64,000 nucleotides of DNA from assembly GCA_012295275.1 (NCBI GenBank), contig CM022675.1:5665589-5729588 (forward strand), read 5' to 3'. Positions within the stretch are counted from its first letter, which is position 1; each line of letters starts with the position of its first letter. Shown here piece by piece: positions 13,549-24,836 of this stretch. Both the position numbers and the translations under genes were made by a program. The notes beneath the pieces are model-generated. The model made no database searches. It had not been told where the DNA came from and worked only from the letters and a program-made list of their open reading frames with translations. This DNA comes from Chrysomallon squamiferum. Lineage: Eukaryota > Mollusca > Gastropoda > Neomphalida > Peltospiridae.

Positions 13549-14235
13549 AAAATGCAAGTAGCTGTGCGGTTACCAAAGAGGCAGATGTTGAACGATCTGA
13601 ATCCTGTATTGATAATGATAACAGCGGAACGGTTTCTATAGAGACAGATATGGAAGAATTTGAATCTTATTCTGATAATGCTAAAACTGGCATTGATACT
13701 CCATCAGTTCCAACGTATGACGTTGCAGATATAGTCAAGATATAGAAAGATTGTTAAGAATAAGTGCTGATGACAAATTAAAATACATCGAAACACACTT
13801 TAAGCATGCATCAAATTACAAACGTTTTTGTGAACAGACAGTGAAGAAGGGACGCAGTAGCAATTCAAAGCATTAAAATGTCAGTCGTCGTGGCTAAAGC
13901 AATACACATGTTTGGTTTACAGTCTGCCAGATGCTGGTGGATATCGTAAATATTGCGTGTTATTTCCTCCAGAAAACTGAAGATTGGTGAATGCAGTTCT
14001 TGTTAATAGACCATTCACAAATCTCCAGAAAGCAAAAGGAAAACAAGGCATCCTTGATACACATAGGGAAATGGAATATCACAGTGAAGAATCAGAATTC
14101 AGAGTGGTTTGGCGATACCGAGCAACTTGTTCACAAACTAGGTGGAACATTTTCCAAACTTCGGACAAGTCAACGGCAAAGCTGCTGTTAGATTACTATA
14201 GAAGAAACTTAGCTGTTCAGTTTTTGGACCATTGA
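13549..14235 (+). pseudogene. hAT-like transposase remnant with TTF-type zinc-finger region
   Basis: Three fragments follow one another in the + direction. An acidic stretch lies at 13549-13745. A DDKLKYIETHFK segment lies at about 13768-13875. From 13877 a segment reads SSWLKQYTCLVYSLPDAGG, then YRKYCVLFPPE, a TGA at 13978-13980, then VNRPFTNLQKAKGK and HREMEYH in the same frame. The order W-L, then C-x-L-P, K-Y-C-V-L-F, PFTN--KA and H---YH is typical of the TTF/ZMYM-type N-terminus of hAT transposases. Frameshifts near 13745 and 13875 plus the TGA show it is dead. The catalytic core is absent. Confidence 0.6.
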
Positions 14236-14439
14236 CAGTATGAAATGGAGACATCTTCTGACACTGAAACTATAACATACGCTAATATATTTGAACTTAT
14301 ACCATAATTATTGTTTTAAAAAGGCAACATATTTTATCTTTGTAATCAACTTTCGGCAAAACGACTTACCCTCCAACTTATACAGAAATTAAATTTTGGA
14401 TATCGCATAACTCCAAATGTGAAGTTCAGCCATGGATTG

Positions 14440-14475
14440 TATCGTACAATCACCTATTTTGAACTGTTAAAGGTA
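14440..14475 (+). pseudogene. Conserved exon end with splice donor (YRTITYFELLK)
   Basis: YRTITYFELLK followed by gtaagt is conserved in both arms of the inverted duplication (other copy about 46621-46660, minus strand), with an H-G-L start here and D-G-F there. This fits the end of a coding exon of an unidentified gene that entered the duplication. No upstream exon is open here. Confidence 0.35.
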
Positions 14476-14789
14476 AGTGCATGTAATTGTAATTAATCAA
14501 ACATTGTAAAACTTATGTGTACAAATTAAAGCTTCGTCCTGTAAATATTTTAAGTGTCTATGCAGTTACAAGAAACAGGTCGGTCCTGTCTCGAAGCTGC
14601 AACGCATTCACTTTCTGTTCTCAGTTTACCTACGTTCCAGACAAACGCTATATAGGCCATTTCAAACGATCAGATTGGTCCAGTCCGCCTTCCCTTTCCG
14701 CTTGCAACTTCCAGTGGGGTCAGAACCCGGTGTCAGGGTCGGAATGAAGCTTCTGCAAATAATTTGCTATCATCACAGTTCAAGAACGC

Positions 14790-15040
14790 ACACACGACTT
14801 AAAAGATTGAGTCTAAAATCTTACAGTATCAGACTGAACTACGCGCAGATAACTCTCATCAAGGGCGACAACTCCATTTTAAGGAGTCCTTTCGTCTTAC
14901 GCCGACTGAATTAAAGAAGAACTGGAAGTCTTCCTATTGCACAGCATTATGTAAGGTCGGAAAGGTCATTTCCGCCAGTATTATTACTGAGTTGATGGCA
15001 TGCATAAAATAAAATATAAGATAAATTTTATTGATGCATA
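14790..15040 (+). repeat. Dispersed element R1, copy 1
   Basis: The core reads cattatgtaaggtcggaaag, then atttccgccagt, then ttgatggcatgca. It recurs at 46100-46300 (minus) and 47798-48045 (plus). It is preceded by a GC-richer stretch (14580-14760) found only in the two duplicated arms. Confidence 0.85.
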
Positions 15041-15405
15041 ATTATTAAAGAATAAATAAAATTAAAATACTTATCAATAATAGATATTGAATAATACATT
15101 ATTCACAATTTTTGAATTTATAAATAAAATGAAAATACTTTAATTAATAACAGTGAATGGTATAATTTATATCATTTATTACAATTCATTTTTCAAAATG
15201 ACATTAAATTACAAGTAAATATAAAAATAATATATTACAATAAAAATATGATAATTAAGTACATGTCACCATTTAATAAAACATACGATAAAAATAAAAA
15301 TAAAATAAAAGTTAAATAATAAATAAATAAATAAGTATATAAAGAAATAAATATTATTTTAAACTATTTTGTGAGGTCTTTTTACTTTTTCGTAATTCAT
15401 TAAAT

Positions 15406-16550
15406 TTATTTCTTAATATTCAGACAACACACTTTAATAATCTTTTCTGCTTCTTCTTTTCCAAAAGTCCCCACTAAATATGTCTTACAAAAAGTAGTAG
15501 ACTTGAATAATACATAAGGTGCATACAATGCTCGTAAGCTCCCTTTATTCTTTTCTTCTATTGGCTTATTTATATTCTTTACTAAATATAAATAATCACT
15601 GGCCTTTTTATCATTACAAGGTAATGTTCTTTTATACATTCCCAATAAATGAGGGTCAGTTGATCCGAGAAAGATGTATTCGTGCCTCCTAAGTACAGAC
15701 AAAACTTCCATAAGATCCTCACCATCTACTCTTTCGAAAGATAGACTGAATACATTATTACCGACCAGTAGATAATTTTTCATCTTTTTAATAGTAAGAT
15801 CACTGAATTTCATCACTTTATAAAACCTATTTCATAGCACGTGCATGTGTGTGTACTCGGGACAACTCACCTTATCAGACGGACTGATGGAATACGACTT
15901 CTTTCTCTTTTGCATTTTCTCTTTCGATCTATGAATGAAGGAAATTGTACTCACATCGTCCGGATAAGGTGGAAAACCAAAATCTTTTGCTCGATCATTA
16001 ACCCCTTTACCAGACATCATCCCTTTGAGTAATGTCAAGGACATAAATCGAGGACTCCATTCTGAAGGTAAATCAGTTGGAGTACCCTGTTTATCTACAG
16101 TACTATTTCTGAAATTATTTTTATCCGTATACTCATAGCAATGAAATTTATTAAAAAAAAAAAAAATTCAAATTCACTTTCATAGGATTAACATATTTTA
16201 TCTCAAATACTGAAGGATCTTCTGTCTTCGATCGAAAATCGTCTCCAAATGATACTGTGACAATACTCGAGTCGTCATCCATTTAAACATCTCCGACAGC
16301 ATATTCTTTCACTTTGAATAGTACATCACTAAAAGCTTCTGCTGATAAATATTCTTCTAATTCTTCTTTTTCGTTGACTTCTGGCACATCACTTTCATCT
16401 TGGAAATCTTCTTTTGATAATTCACTTTTGATACATTTTTCTTTTGCCTCCAAATTCTTCATCATGTCTTTTACATCTTCTGGATTTCTAATAATGTTTC
16501 CCAAGCAACTTCAACTAGCTTCTTCTACCACCCATTTCTGACCATTTCAT
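15406..16550 (-). pseudogene. Unknown small spliced gene, copy 1 (decaying)
   Basis: Read on the minus strand. An ATG lies at 16548-16550 after an acceptor tgtag at 16581-16585; a frameshift follows within about 40 nt. An open acidic segment lies at 16283-16504 (PEDVKDMMKNLEAK, ending AVGDV, TAA). An ATG comes directly after that TAA (MDDDSSIVTVSFGDDF). A later exon starts after an atttcag acceptor near 16112 and runs TPTDLPSEWSPRFM to KKSYSISPSDK, with a gtgagt donor near 15873. A 136-codon segment follows at 15406-15816 (FSDLTIKKMKN, HEYIFLGSTDPHLLGMY); its frame opens on GTG, the true ATG being one codon in. I do not recognise the family. Between the two copies the last segment shows many more amino-acid than silent changes, so selection looks relaxed. 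Confidence 0.5.
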
Positions 16551-16745
16551 TTTCTTCTTAAATTCTTAATAAGTCAATGTCTACAAAATATAAAGTTATA
16601 ATATATTACACTATTAAATAACTCGTATAAAATATACATAATTAGAAAATAATTTAAAATATATTTTAATATTATTTACTATACAGTTGCACACATCACA
16701 ATTAACTTTTGCATCTTTCTTCTATGAGTTCAAAAATGTAAATAA

Positions 16746-16761
16746 ACTACGCATGCGTAGT
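16746..16761. promoter_or_regulatory. 16-bp perfect palindrome, possible promoter element
   Basis: actacgcatgcgtagt equals its own reverse complement and is present unchanged in both arms of the inverted duplication (second copy 44366-44381), about 200 bp upstream of the first ATG of the unknown gene. A GCATGCG core recalls NRF1-type sites. Function is inferred only. Confidence 0.4.
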
Positions 16762-17837
16762 ATCAGCTCAGCAACAAAAATAAAAATGACACATACCTTA
16801 TTTTGAAATTCCTACTGCAGCTATTTTTCTCTGTTACTTCCTTAGCAAATGCCGAAAGGATCGGACCGCCAAAGCTTTATTACTACTATTCATACTGATG
16901 ATTGTGCAGTAATATGTAGGTGTCACTTCACCTACTACTGATAGTTATCTTTAATACTATAAATAAATAAATACACAAACTGAGTTATCTCCCTCGATAT
17001 ACAATTCACTTTGATTATTAAATATCGTAAATACAGTTATCCTTATATGGGCTTATTGAAAACTAAGGATGACTCACCAAAATGTCGTAAGTGCATGATG
17101 AATAATGACGACTACAATTTTCACCTTAAAATATTCAGTTTGTACTAGCTCCTCCATTTGACACTAATTTGTACAAATAAAAATATAATTAATTTATTAA
17201 TTTTAAATGAAATTTTATCATTTGAAACTGAATTTAAAAATTTTCTTAGCGATCTAACTTCCTTAAACTGTGCTTACATTACAATCATAATTATATAACA
17301 TTGAATATATTATATATCCGAAAACTATCATAATCAGGTTTTGTGATGTTAATAAATAAATGAATAACTCTAACTGTGATCGAAGAAATAAAACAAATTA
17401 AGTAATAAAAAGTTAAATAAAATCAGTAAAGCAGGTTAATGAAAAAAAATGAAGAAACACAAAATAAATAGTGATTGCTAAATTAAGTAACAAATTTAAA
17501 TTTCGACTGATTTGTACTTTTAAACAACTTAACTCGCTTTTTTTATGGACATAACGAAGGAAAAAGAATATACACTTTTGAAGGTAGATGTATAACTGGC
17601 TTCGTCTCGATAAAAACTGAATGACTAAACTTCTCAGAGGTGACTGGTTTGTTGAAATATTATTTATTACTGTCGTTTTCTCTTTTTTATTTTTATTTTT
17701 CCAGTATAAATGCAGTGCTCACGTTGGTTTGACAATATTTGTTGAATGAAATGCATATCTCTGTTATAAAGAAGGGCAGATAAGTAAAGTACTGTATCTC
17801 TCACAGAGTTATCTTCACAAAAGATCCCTTATTTGTC

Positions 17838-17871
17838 CAAACTGCCAGGAAGTTTGTCAAGTAAGATTTTA
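17838..17871 (+). other. Possible penultimate exon, unidentified gene
   Basis: After a cacag acceptor near 17806-17810 an open stretch includes RSLICPNCQEVCQ and ends at a gtaaga donor at about 17872. In phase 0 it joins a candidate terminal exon at 18439. The CPNC spacing hints at a zinc-binding fold but no family can be named. Confidence 0.2.
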
Positions 17872-17959
17872 TTATCCTTTTTGTTTTTATTATTAATATT
17901 TCACTGTTGTTGTTATTGTTGTTATTATTATTATTATTATTATTATTTTCAAATCAAGC

Positions 17960-18275
17960 AGATGGCACGTGTGTAATTCGATATTGCAATTATTGGAACG
18001 AAATAGAAATAATATATAACTGTGATATAAGGCGCACGTTTGAATCGAATGTCGGTAACAGTCATTGATAAATATGAAACAGAACGGGAAAATTATTTTC
18101 TAAATGTTTAAGTACTGAAAAATAGCTTAGACATTGTTTCTTCAATGTTCCTTTACCAAGACATATATTGTATTTTACGGGTCCCGTTACGTCATAACTT
18201 AGAAATTATTAGCAAAATACCGTTTCTGACATCGGTTAATTGGTGTAACTTGATTAAAATATTAAGTATAAATAT
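17960..18275 (-). repeat. Interspersed repeat family X, copy 3 (inverted)
   Basis: Reverse complement of the 11055-11400 copy: ttggaacgaaatagaaata, gtaacagtcattgata, acagaacgggaaaatta and acttagaaattattagcaaaata all match. Confidence 0.85.
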
Positions 18276-18438
18276 TCTTTAAAACTATAAAAACATGGGT
18301 ATGTAAATAAATAACCAGATCAACATTATGGTTGTAGAGCAAGACAGGAATCATACACAAACACATATGTATTTAAAATGCTTTATGTTAAACTAATGCT
18401 CTGAAAAACAGTTGAAATGGAGCTCTTCTGTTTTCAGG

Positions 18439-18542
18439 AATCCGGAGTCACCTGCCCTGCTGAATCAGACGTCCCTGTACAGAAAGAGTTATCTCTGAGA
18501 GCCCCGTGTTCTGCATTTTCATTTTCACCAAATGTTTATTGA
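18439..18542 (+). other. Possible terminal coding exon (34 codons)
   Basis: After ttttcag at 18432-18438 a phase-0 frame reads ESGVTCPAESDVPVQKEL and ends SPNVY before TGA at 18540-18542. It is GC-richer than its flanks and followed by T-rich UTR-like sequence. The upstream partner would be 17811-17871. This is tentative. Confidence 0.25.
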
Positions 18543-18786
18543 ATATTATTGTTGTTTTGTTGTTGTTTGTTTGTGCTTTTTCTCGATATATATCTAGCTG
18601 ATGGAGTGTTTTACTTCTTTTTAATTTAATTGTATTTGTGTAGACATGTTTATTTTTGGACCCAGTATTGTAAAGTTATTTAGTTATCATATCAGAGTAA
18701 AGATATATCTGTAGAGTTAATGATTCTAATTTCTGTGCTTTGCTCTGTTTTGCTGTGTATTTCTATGTTTCTATTTCTCTCTCTGT

Positions 18787-18792
18787 GTGTGG

Positions 18793-18839
<47 letters not shown>
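18787..18839 (+). repeat. (GT)n microsatellite
   Basis: About 26 GT units. The open frames across it are repeat artefacts. Confidence 0.95.
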
Positions 18840-18842
<3 letters not shown>

Positions 18843-19119
18843 TATCACACTCAGGTGTTTCATACAGTGGATTGTACTGCAATAAACTGTTTATATATCA
18901 GTTTTATTTAACTGTATTTTATTGCTGTTTTATTGTCTTCACAATAAACGTTTAAAATATTGTAGATGCCTTATTTAGTATATGTTTTTAATAATATTAT
19001 AAATAAATGTTGGTCTGTTAATGTATATTGATTTACACAGTGCTGTGGTAATCACTTTGTTTTTAATACATACATATATACATATATATATTTTTAATAC
19101 ATATATATATTACATGTGT

Positions 19120-19810
19120 GTGTGTGGTCTCTCTGTGTGTTAATCCAATAAGTGCCAATATATTTATCAAGTGTTGTCATTATTTATTTTGTAAAAAAGT
19201 AAAATGCTTGACTTTGCTGTTTTTCTAAATGTGGTTTATGAATAAGTTCTACTTACGATTATACAGTATGTTTTTGTACGCTAGATTTTGAATAAAAAGA
19301 ATGAGTGGGAGAGAACAATCACAGTAAATGATGAAGGATGAGAAAAAGAGAGAATATTACTAATTTACTAAAATACTGTAGTACAAACGTTCTTCATCAC
19401 TTGTATTATTTTCATATCATATCAATATGTTTGTTAGAATATTCTATTTTATATGTATGTTCATTTTGAACTTATGAATTAATGGTGTTTTTTATAAATG
19501 GTTTTGAGCAATAGTAATGGGGTATATTTGCTTTTTATTCTCAACATCTATATTTCAACTTATGAAATTATTTTAATATCGTATACTGTATTAATGAAAA
19601 TATGAATAGAAGTGGAACTTTTATCAGTATTTTATAGCATTTTTAAAACATCAAGCATTCTTTTGATGTTGGTTATCTTTCCAGTTTTTTGTATAATTTT
19701 TGATTTGTTGTATTCAGTTGTTTTGTTTTTTTGTGTTTTGTGTTTAGTTCATTTTAGCCTTTTGTTTTATTTTTATTTATTTATTTATTTATTTACTTAT
19801 TTATTTATTT

Positions 19811-19845
<35 letters not shown>

Positions 19846-21442
19846 CTTATTTATTTATTTAATTAATTATTTATTTATTTATATTGGAAGTTATTCTTTT
19901 ATTTAGTTTTAGTTTTTTTTGTTTTTTTAAAGATGAATGGATTTTTAAAATCTTCGTTTTTTGCTCTTTTTTCATTTGATTTTTTGCTCGTTTGTTTGTA
20001 AAGGAGTCAACGTGCTTCATTTTTCTCCTTTTGTTTAAATTTTATTTTTATGTCTACCTGTTTACCTATATTAGACTGACAGGTAGATTAATGTAAATCA
20101 CAATAATTACAGAGTTCCTTTGTTTATGAAGAATTGTTCCTTTGTTTCAATTTATCATTATTTGTATATATTTGATTATATTGGTCTGCATAAATTAATG
20201 TAAAGTGAGCATAAGTCCAGAGTTTTTTTTGTCTTCAAGTGAAAGATGAATGTACAAACATCTCAGCTAATTTTTGTATTATATGTTTTAACATTTTATG
20301 TATGATTATGAGAAAGACACTTGTTGAGGCATATGCGTGTTTATTTGTATTTGTGTCCATTTATTGTTATAAGTGTATATTTATATTTGTTATCATTATT
20401 CCATGTGTATATGGCTGAAATTGTGTTTTAAGAATTAAAAAATTGTCAATTTCCATATGAAATATTTTTTCTTCTCGATATTATTCAGAAAACTGCAGTA
20501 GCATTTTAGATGTTGCGTTTTAATTTATCACAGAATGGTGTGTTCAGTGTAGTTATCCTTTATATTTAATAAATTATATATACCATGTAACAGCTGTTTG
20601 TTTTCTGAGAATTATTTTTTTTTTCAGTCCTTTAAAAAGGGCATCTTTACTCATACTTGTTAAGCCGATGGAGTTTTGTTGTTTTTCTTATTTTTTGTTT
20701 CTTATTTTTCTTGATGTTATTTCTTCATTTCTAATTTCTACTTTGTTTGCTTTGTTTTTTGTATTTAGAGCAAGATGCATGCTAATGATCAATCTTCGAT
20801 CTGATTACATAACTCAACTATGGAACTCGCTAGGTGCAAAAGAAAAATGTTTAACTAGTCAGAAATCTCTACAAACTGATTGCTTCAGAACAATAGAGTC
20901 AAATAGAGTCTTTAATAAGTGTAAAGTAGAGACAATTAAGTAAAAATATGTTAATAAGAAAAAACAAAATACATGAAGACGCAGATTAAAATATTTATTG
21001 TATTTAATTTTTAATAGTGTTAGATGGTTAATTTAACACCGACACCTTAAAAATGTATACATAATTTGTATTAATTCTTTGACTTGACAAATTCGATTTT
21101 CTATGCAACTACTTGTACAAACGTTTGTATTATATATGTATATATATATTGTTCTCTATATTGTATGTATCTGTCTAACTGTCTATATAATGTATTCCCC
21201 CAGATAGGCATCTAATTAATATAAATGTGTGTATGTGCGTGTGAGTGTGTGTTTCTCTATGTGTGTGTGTCAGTTACTATAGAGTTGTTCACAGTAGTTC
21301 ATATAATTGTGTAGTTAACATTACATGGGTGGCATAAATGAAAAGAAATTCAGTTTGAAAAAAAAAACTATCAATAACACTAAACATTAATTTTGCAATA
21401 AATAAATAAATCATCATCATTGTCATCATCATCATCATCATC

Positions 21443-21478
<36 letters not shown>

Positions 21479-23390
21479 GTTTCTCTGAATCAAAAACACT
21501 AAACTGTGATTCCTTAAAGGAAATATAATTATAAACGTTGTAATAAAACAACCAAAAATCCCAGTTTAGTTTTCAATTTATGGCAATGTTATAGGATATA
21601 GACTTTGTAATATTTTCTATGTGATGACTGTATAAATCAGTTTTTATTTACTTACTGCTGTGACTGGTAAACTATTAATTCGTATTTCTTACATGAATAA
21701 ACATTTATAATAAATTTGAAACAAAATAATAATTAAGTATTAGTAATAGATTCTTACTTTCTATATATCAGTCATTCACCATCCTCAGAATCTAGACAAC
21801 TGTTTCAGACATTCACATTTACTTTCAAGATATATTTTAAATAATTATTTAAATCAACAAATGGAAATAATAACTAAATGAATTCTAAATTTTAGTTAGA
21901 AAAAAAAATGAGGCTATAGAACTATATTAAATACATAAACAAATATGATAATAAAAAAATATATGCCAAGGTAATAACAATATTAAACATATCTTGAAGA
22001 TAACTAAACAAATCATTTATATCAAAATCAGTAACATATATAAGTATTATAATGGAAAGATGTAGTTTAATTTTAATTTAAAAATTATATGTTAAAAATT
22101 ATATGTGATAAAACATCAGGAAATATGCAAATTTAATATGTCATCAATTGAAGTATTTTAAAAAAGTGAAAAAATAACTGGACATAAAAACTAAAAATAC
22201 AATAAAATATTCAAGGAAAATATCAAGGAACCACATCTGCATCAGATACATCAAAAAGCAGCAAAGTGGTAATACTAGTAGTAGTAGTACTAGTAGTAGT
22301 AGCAGTGATAACAAAAACAAAAGATAAAAAAAAGTTTCTTTCAACAAAAAAACAAACAAATACAAATCTAAGTAATTAATAAAAGCTAATACGAAATCCT
22401 GTTCAATAATAATAATAATAATAATAATAATGATAATAATAATTAAAATAAAAAGCTGGGTTAGGGTTATAAAGAATGTTTTTCCGTTATTTTTGTTCTA
22501 TTTGTTTGTTTTTTTCTTCTCAAAATACGTGTCTTCAGTTTCAAAGTAGACTTTTAGTAAACACATTGAGTAAAATAAAAATTCAAGAAGGAAAAGAGAG
22601 AAACAATTCAATATTGACATTTTGTTGACTTGTGTATTAGTTATTATTTTTTTTTTTTTTTTTTGTTGATAAACAAATATAAAAACCTATAGAAAACAAA
22701 ACTATCCTAAAACAAGATTACATAAGCAATAAATGCAAATGAAACAGTTCAAAACAAAACTATTTCACAAGTCAATGGGTCTCAGAATAAAGTAGTAAAT
22801 TAAAGTAAACTTCATACATCAGAAATCACAAACATAAATTAGTTTCCTTAACAGCAACAGTTATATTCATTATTATCCATACATGCTTCAAACAAAAATT
22901 ATAAACTTCACTGTTTAGTTAACTAAACAATATATTCATATCTAAATCATTAGATGCATAAGTCTTATAATGGAAAAATGCAGTTTAATTTTAAATATAC
23001 CTTCACACTGGTATATGATGAAGCATCAGGAAATTTGCAAATTTAATCTGTTATCAACTTATATATTTTAACAAAGACAAAACAATTATTACACATAAAA
23101 AAGAAAATATATTCAAGGAAAATATGCTGGAATCATATCTGGATTAGATACATCATAAAACAACAAAGTAGTAGTAGTAGTAGCAGCAGTAGTAATAATA
23201 AATAGATAGATAAGTTTTAAACATCTGGGCTGACTTGTGTATTAATTATTATTCTCTTTTGTTGATAATAAGTATAAAAACCTATATAAAACCAGTCATT
23301 TAAGAATGTACATATTGTAAGAAATAACCATCCTAAAACAGCATTACACAAACAATAAAGTTAAATAAAACTATTTCACAAGTCAGTGTG
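19120..23390 (+). repeat. Locus-scale duplicated block, copy at the A locus
   Basis: Matches 48055-52240 in the same orientation and order: ccaataagtgccaatatatt, tatgattatgagaaagacacttg, the 20770 open stretch, ataaaaccaaaaatcc, and gtataaaaacctatataaaac near 23270. It includes (TTTA)n at 19767-19880, (ATC)n/(AAT)n at 21410-21478 and (GTA)n at 22265-22305. No intact gene is seen. Confidence 0.9.
20770..20905 (+). other. Recurring open stretch RARCM...TQLWNS (unknown origin)
   Basis: After ttgtatttag, a frame reads RARCMLMINLRSDYITQLWNS, then SQKSLQTDCFRTIES. The same frame is open at 49283-49430 (with MVMINIRS) and recognisable with stops at 42845-43005 on the minus strand. It looks like an exon carried inside the dispersed block; the family is not recognised. 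Confidence 0.3.
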
Positions 23391-23580
23391 TGCTGCTTTA
23401 AGAGCTCATTTACAAGAACTTGTTTCAATACACATATCGGACAAAGCCAAAGTGAATAGTTTGTCCTCCGATTCTGATGAAAGTAATGGTAAAGACAGAG
23501 TTTCAATTCACGATTCAGGTAATCATAATGGGTCTGACAAGATTAGTGACGATGACCGCATTGCTTCTAGTGCTTTATAG
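23386..23580 (+). other. Asp/Ser-rich open stretch, related to 54325-54450
   Basis: The frame SLSSDSDES, then KDR, IHDSGNHN and KISDDD ends at TAG 23578-23580. The B locus has a matching frame (SLLSDSDES, KDR, IHDDSDNHN, EISDDDD) at about 54325-54450. Several differences are silent (gat/gac, cat/cac). It may be a remnant of an acidic exon or transposase N-terminus. Confidence 0.3.
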
Positions 23581-24034
23581 CACACTCGATGAATTATATT
23601 TTCTAAATGAAATAACTGTTTTTGCTGACAAGGATGATACTGTTTTATTAGCATTACCATTTTAAGAAGTCTGGTGGAAGAAGATCTACTGACATACGAT
23701 GATGGTGTTACAAGAGTAGTTTCCTTTGTTCTCATCTTTTCAAAATACAACGCTCTTGTACTGCCAGGAACACTTTTGTTTTTAATCATGTTACAGTGCT
23801 GTAATAGAACTATATATATTAAATTTAGAAGAGCAGAGATTTAGAGATGGAATGAAAATGATCAACAATAAAATCAAAGATAAGAAATAACTGAAATAAG
23901 TGTTCAGAAAATATATGTTCAAACGGTTTTCTTTCTTTGTTTATGTAAAGCAGGGTGCAGAAAGTAGCTACTTGATACATTTAATAAAGCTACAAGAATT
24001 TTCTTCATCATGATGATATTTATTTTACTTGTAA

Positions 24035-24836
24035 TAATTATGGAAACTGTCAGGCCCAGATTTGATATTAATAACAGCTCAGATAACTGAATTATTGATC
24101 AATAAGTGATAGGCTCTAATAATTACTAAGTCTTTTTTTTTAATAAAAATATCTGGTCATCGAGCTCTTATAATACACCCATGGAGAATATTTACTTAAT
24201 ATATAACAATTACCTGCCCAATGCCAGAAAAATAAAAATCTGATCATGTAAAAGTCCAGGAAGAACAAATTCAAAACGTTACTTTGGAGCTTTCACTATT
24301 ACAACACATGGTCCAGAACTCAAATGAAACTGTTCTGGGTTTGTGTTTACATTTGCCCCGAAATGTTCCTTGTTCAAAGAAAATAACAAATCATCATAAC
24401 ATATTTGACGACACACATACCCCATGCAGCCAGGACTACTGTAGTTTTTAACACAGAAAAGCTTTGGATTGTTTCTGTTCATTTGTGACGCAGTTCCCCA
24501 GGATCTCCGAGGGACGTGTGTCAGCAAAATATCAAATGGTGGCATTAGCTTCTTTGACGATTTCTTTGTTTTACAACCAACTGTGTTTGTGAGGAACATC
24601 TGCATTTACAATACGAAAAATGTTCCAGTCATAATAACCATAACATTGTTTTGTGTTATTTACTTTGACATGTGCCTTCACAAATCAGTTTCTTTAAATT
24701 TCTTAATTTGCTCCTGGTAAATGTTTTGGCCTGATAAAACAAAATTACAGAGGAAACTGTTTCTTATTTAGATAGCGCTGTAAATGCTGTTAACCGTTGT
24801 AGAATCACTTATCCTAAAATTGCCCAAAAAGTTGTC
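24035..24836. mobile_element. A-locus-specific insertion that replaced the 3' end of the ankyrin gene
   Basis: The B locus runs directly from the 3' flank (54730-54790) into the last coding codons at 54857. In the A locus the equivalent flank ends near 24030, and about 800 bp without a B counterpart separate it from the last shared ankyrin codons (KTPL) at 24840. Whether this is an insertion in A or a replacement cannot be decided. No terminal repeats were found. Confidence 0.5.
24279..24605 (-). CDS. Hypothetical 108-codon open frame within the A-specific segment
   Basis: The frame starts at a true ATG (24603-24605) and reads MQMFLTNTVGCKTKK, FDILLTHVP, CVKNYSSPGCMGYVCRQ, ending VVIVKAPK. 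It is the longest non-ankyrin frame in the 3' flank. FDILLTH superficially resembles a metallophosphoesterase strand, but no metal ligand set is present, so no function is assigned. It may belong to a mobile element. Confidence 0.3.
   Translation of the reverse strand: MQMFLTNTVGCKTKKSSKKLMPPFDILLTHVPRRSWGTASQMNRNNPKLFCVKNYSSPGCMGYVCRQICYDDLLFSLNKEHFGANVNTNPEQFHLSSGPCVVIVKAPK

Larger units (their letters stand above)
14430..17550. repeat. Inverted duplication module, arm 1
   Basis: This arm matches the reverse complement of about 43620-46670. Anchors are tcgtacaatcacctattttgaactgttaaaggtaagt (14440-14475 vs 46625-46655), the ORF block 15406-16550 vs 44577-45720, the palindrome at 16746 vs 44366, and cgactgatttgtacttttaaacaact near 17500 vs 43640. 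It carries the unknown gene copy on the minus strand. Confidence 0.92.

Noticed and set aside
15406-16550. Viral or prokaryote-like operon, from closely packed short frames
   Set aside because: Splice acceptors and donors conserved in both arms (atttcag, gtgagt, tttgtag) make a eukaryotic spliced gene more likely. No viral hallmark gene is present.
24279-24605. Metallophosphoesterase fragment, from FDILLTH
   Set aside because: Only one strand-like segment resembles the family; the metal-binding residues and domain order are missing.
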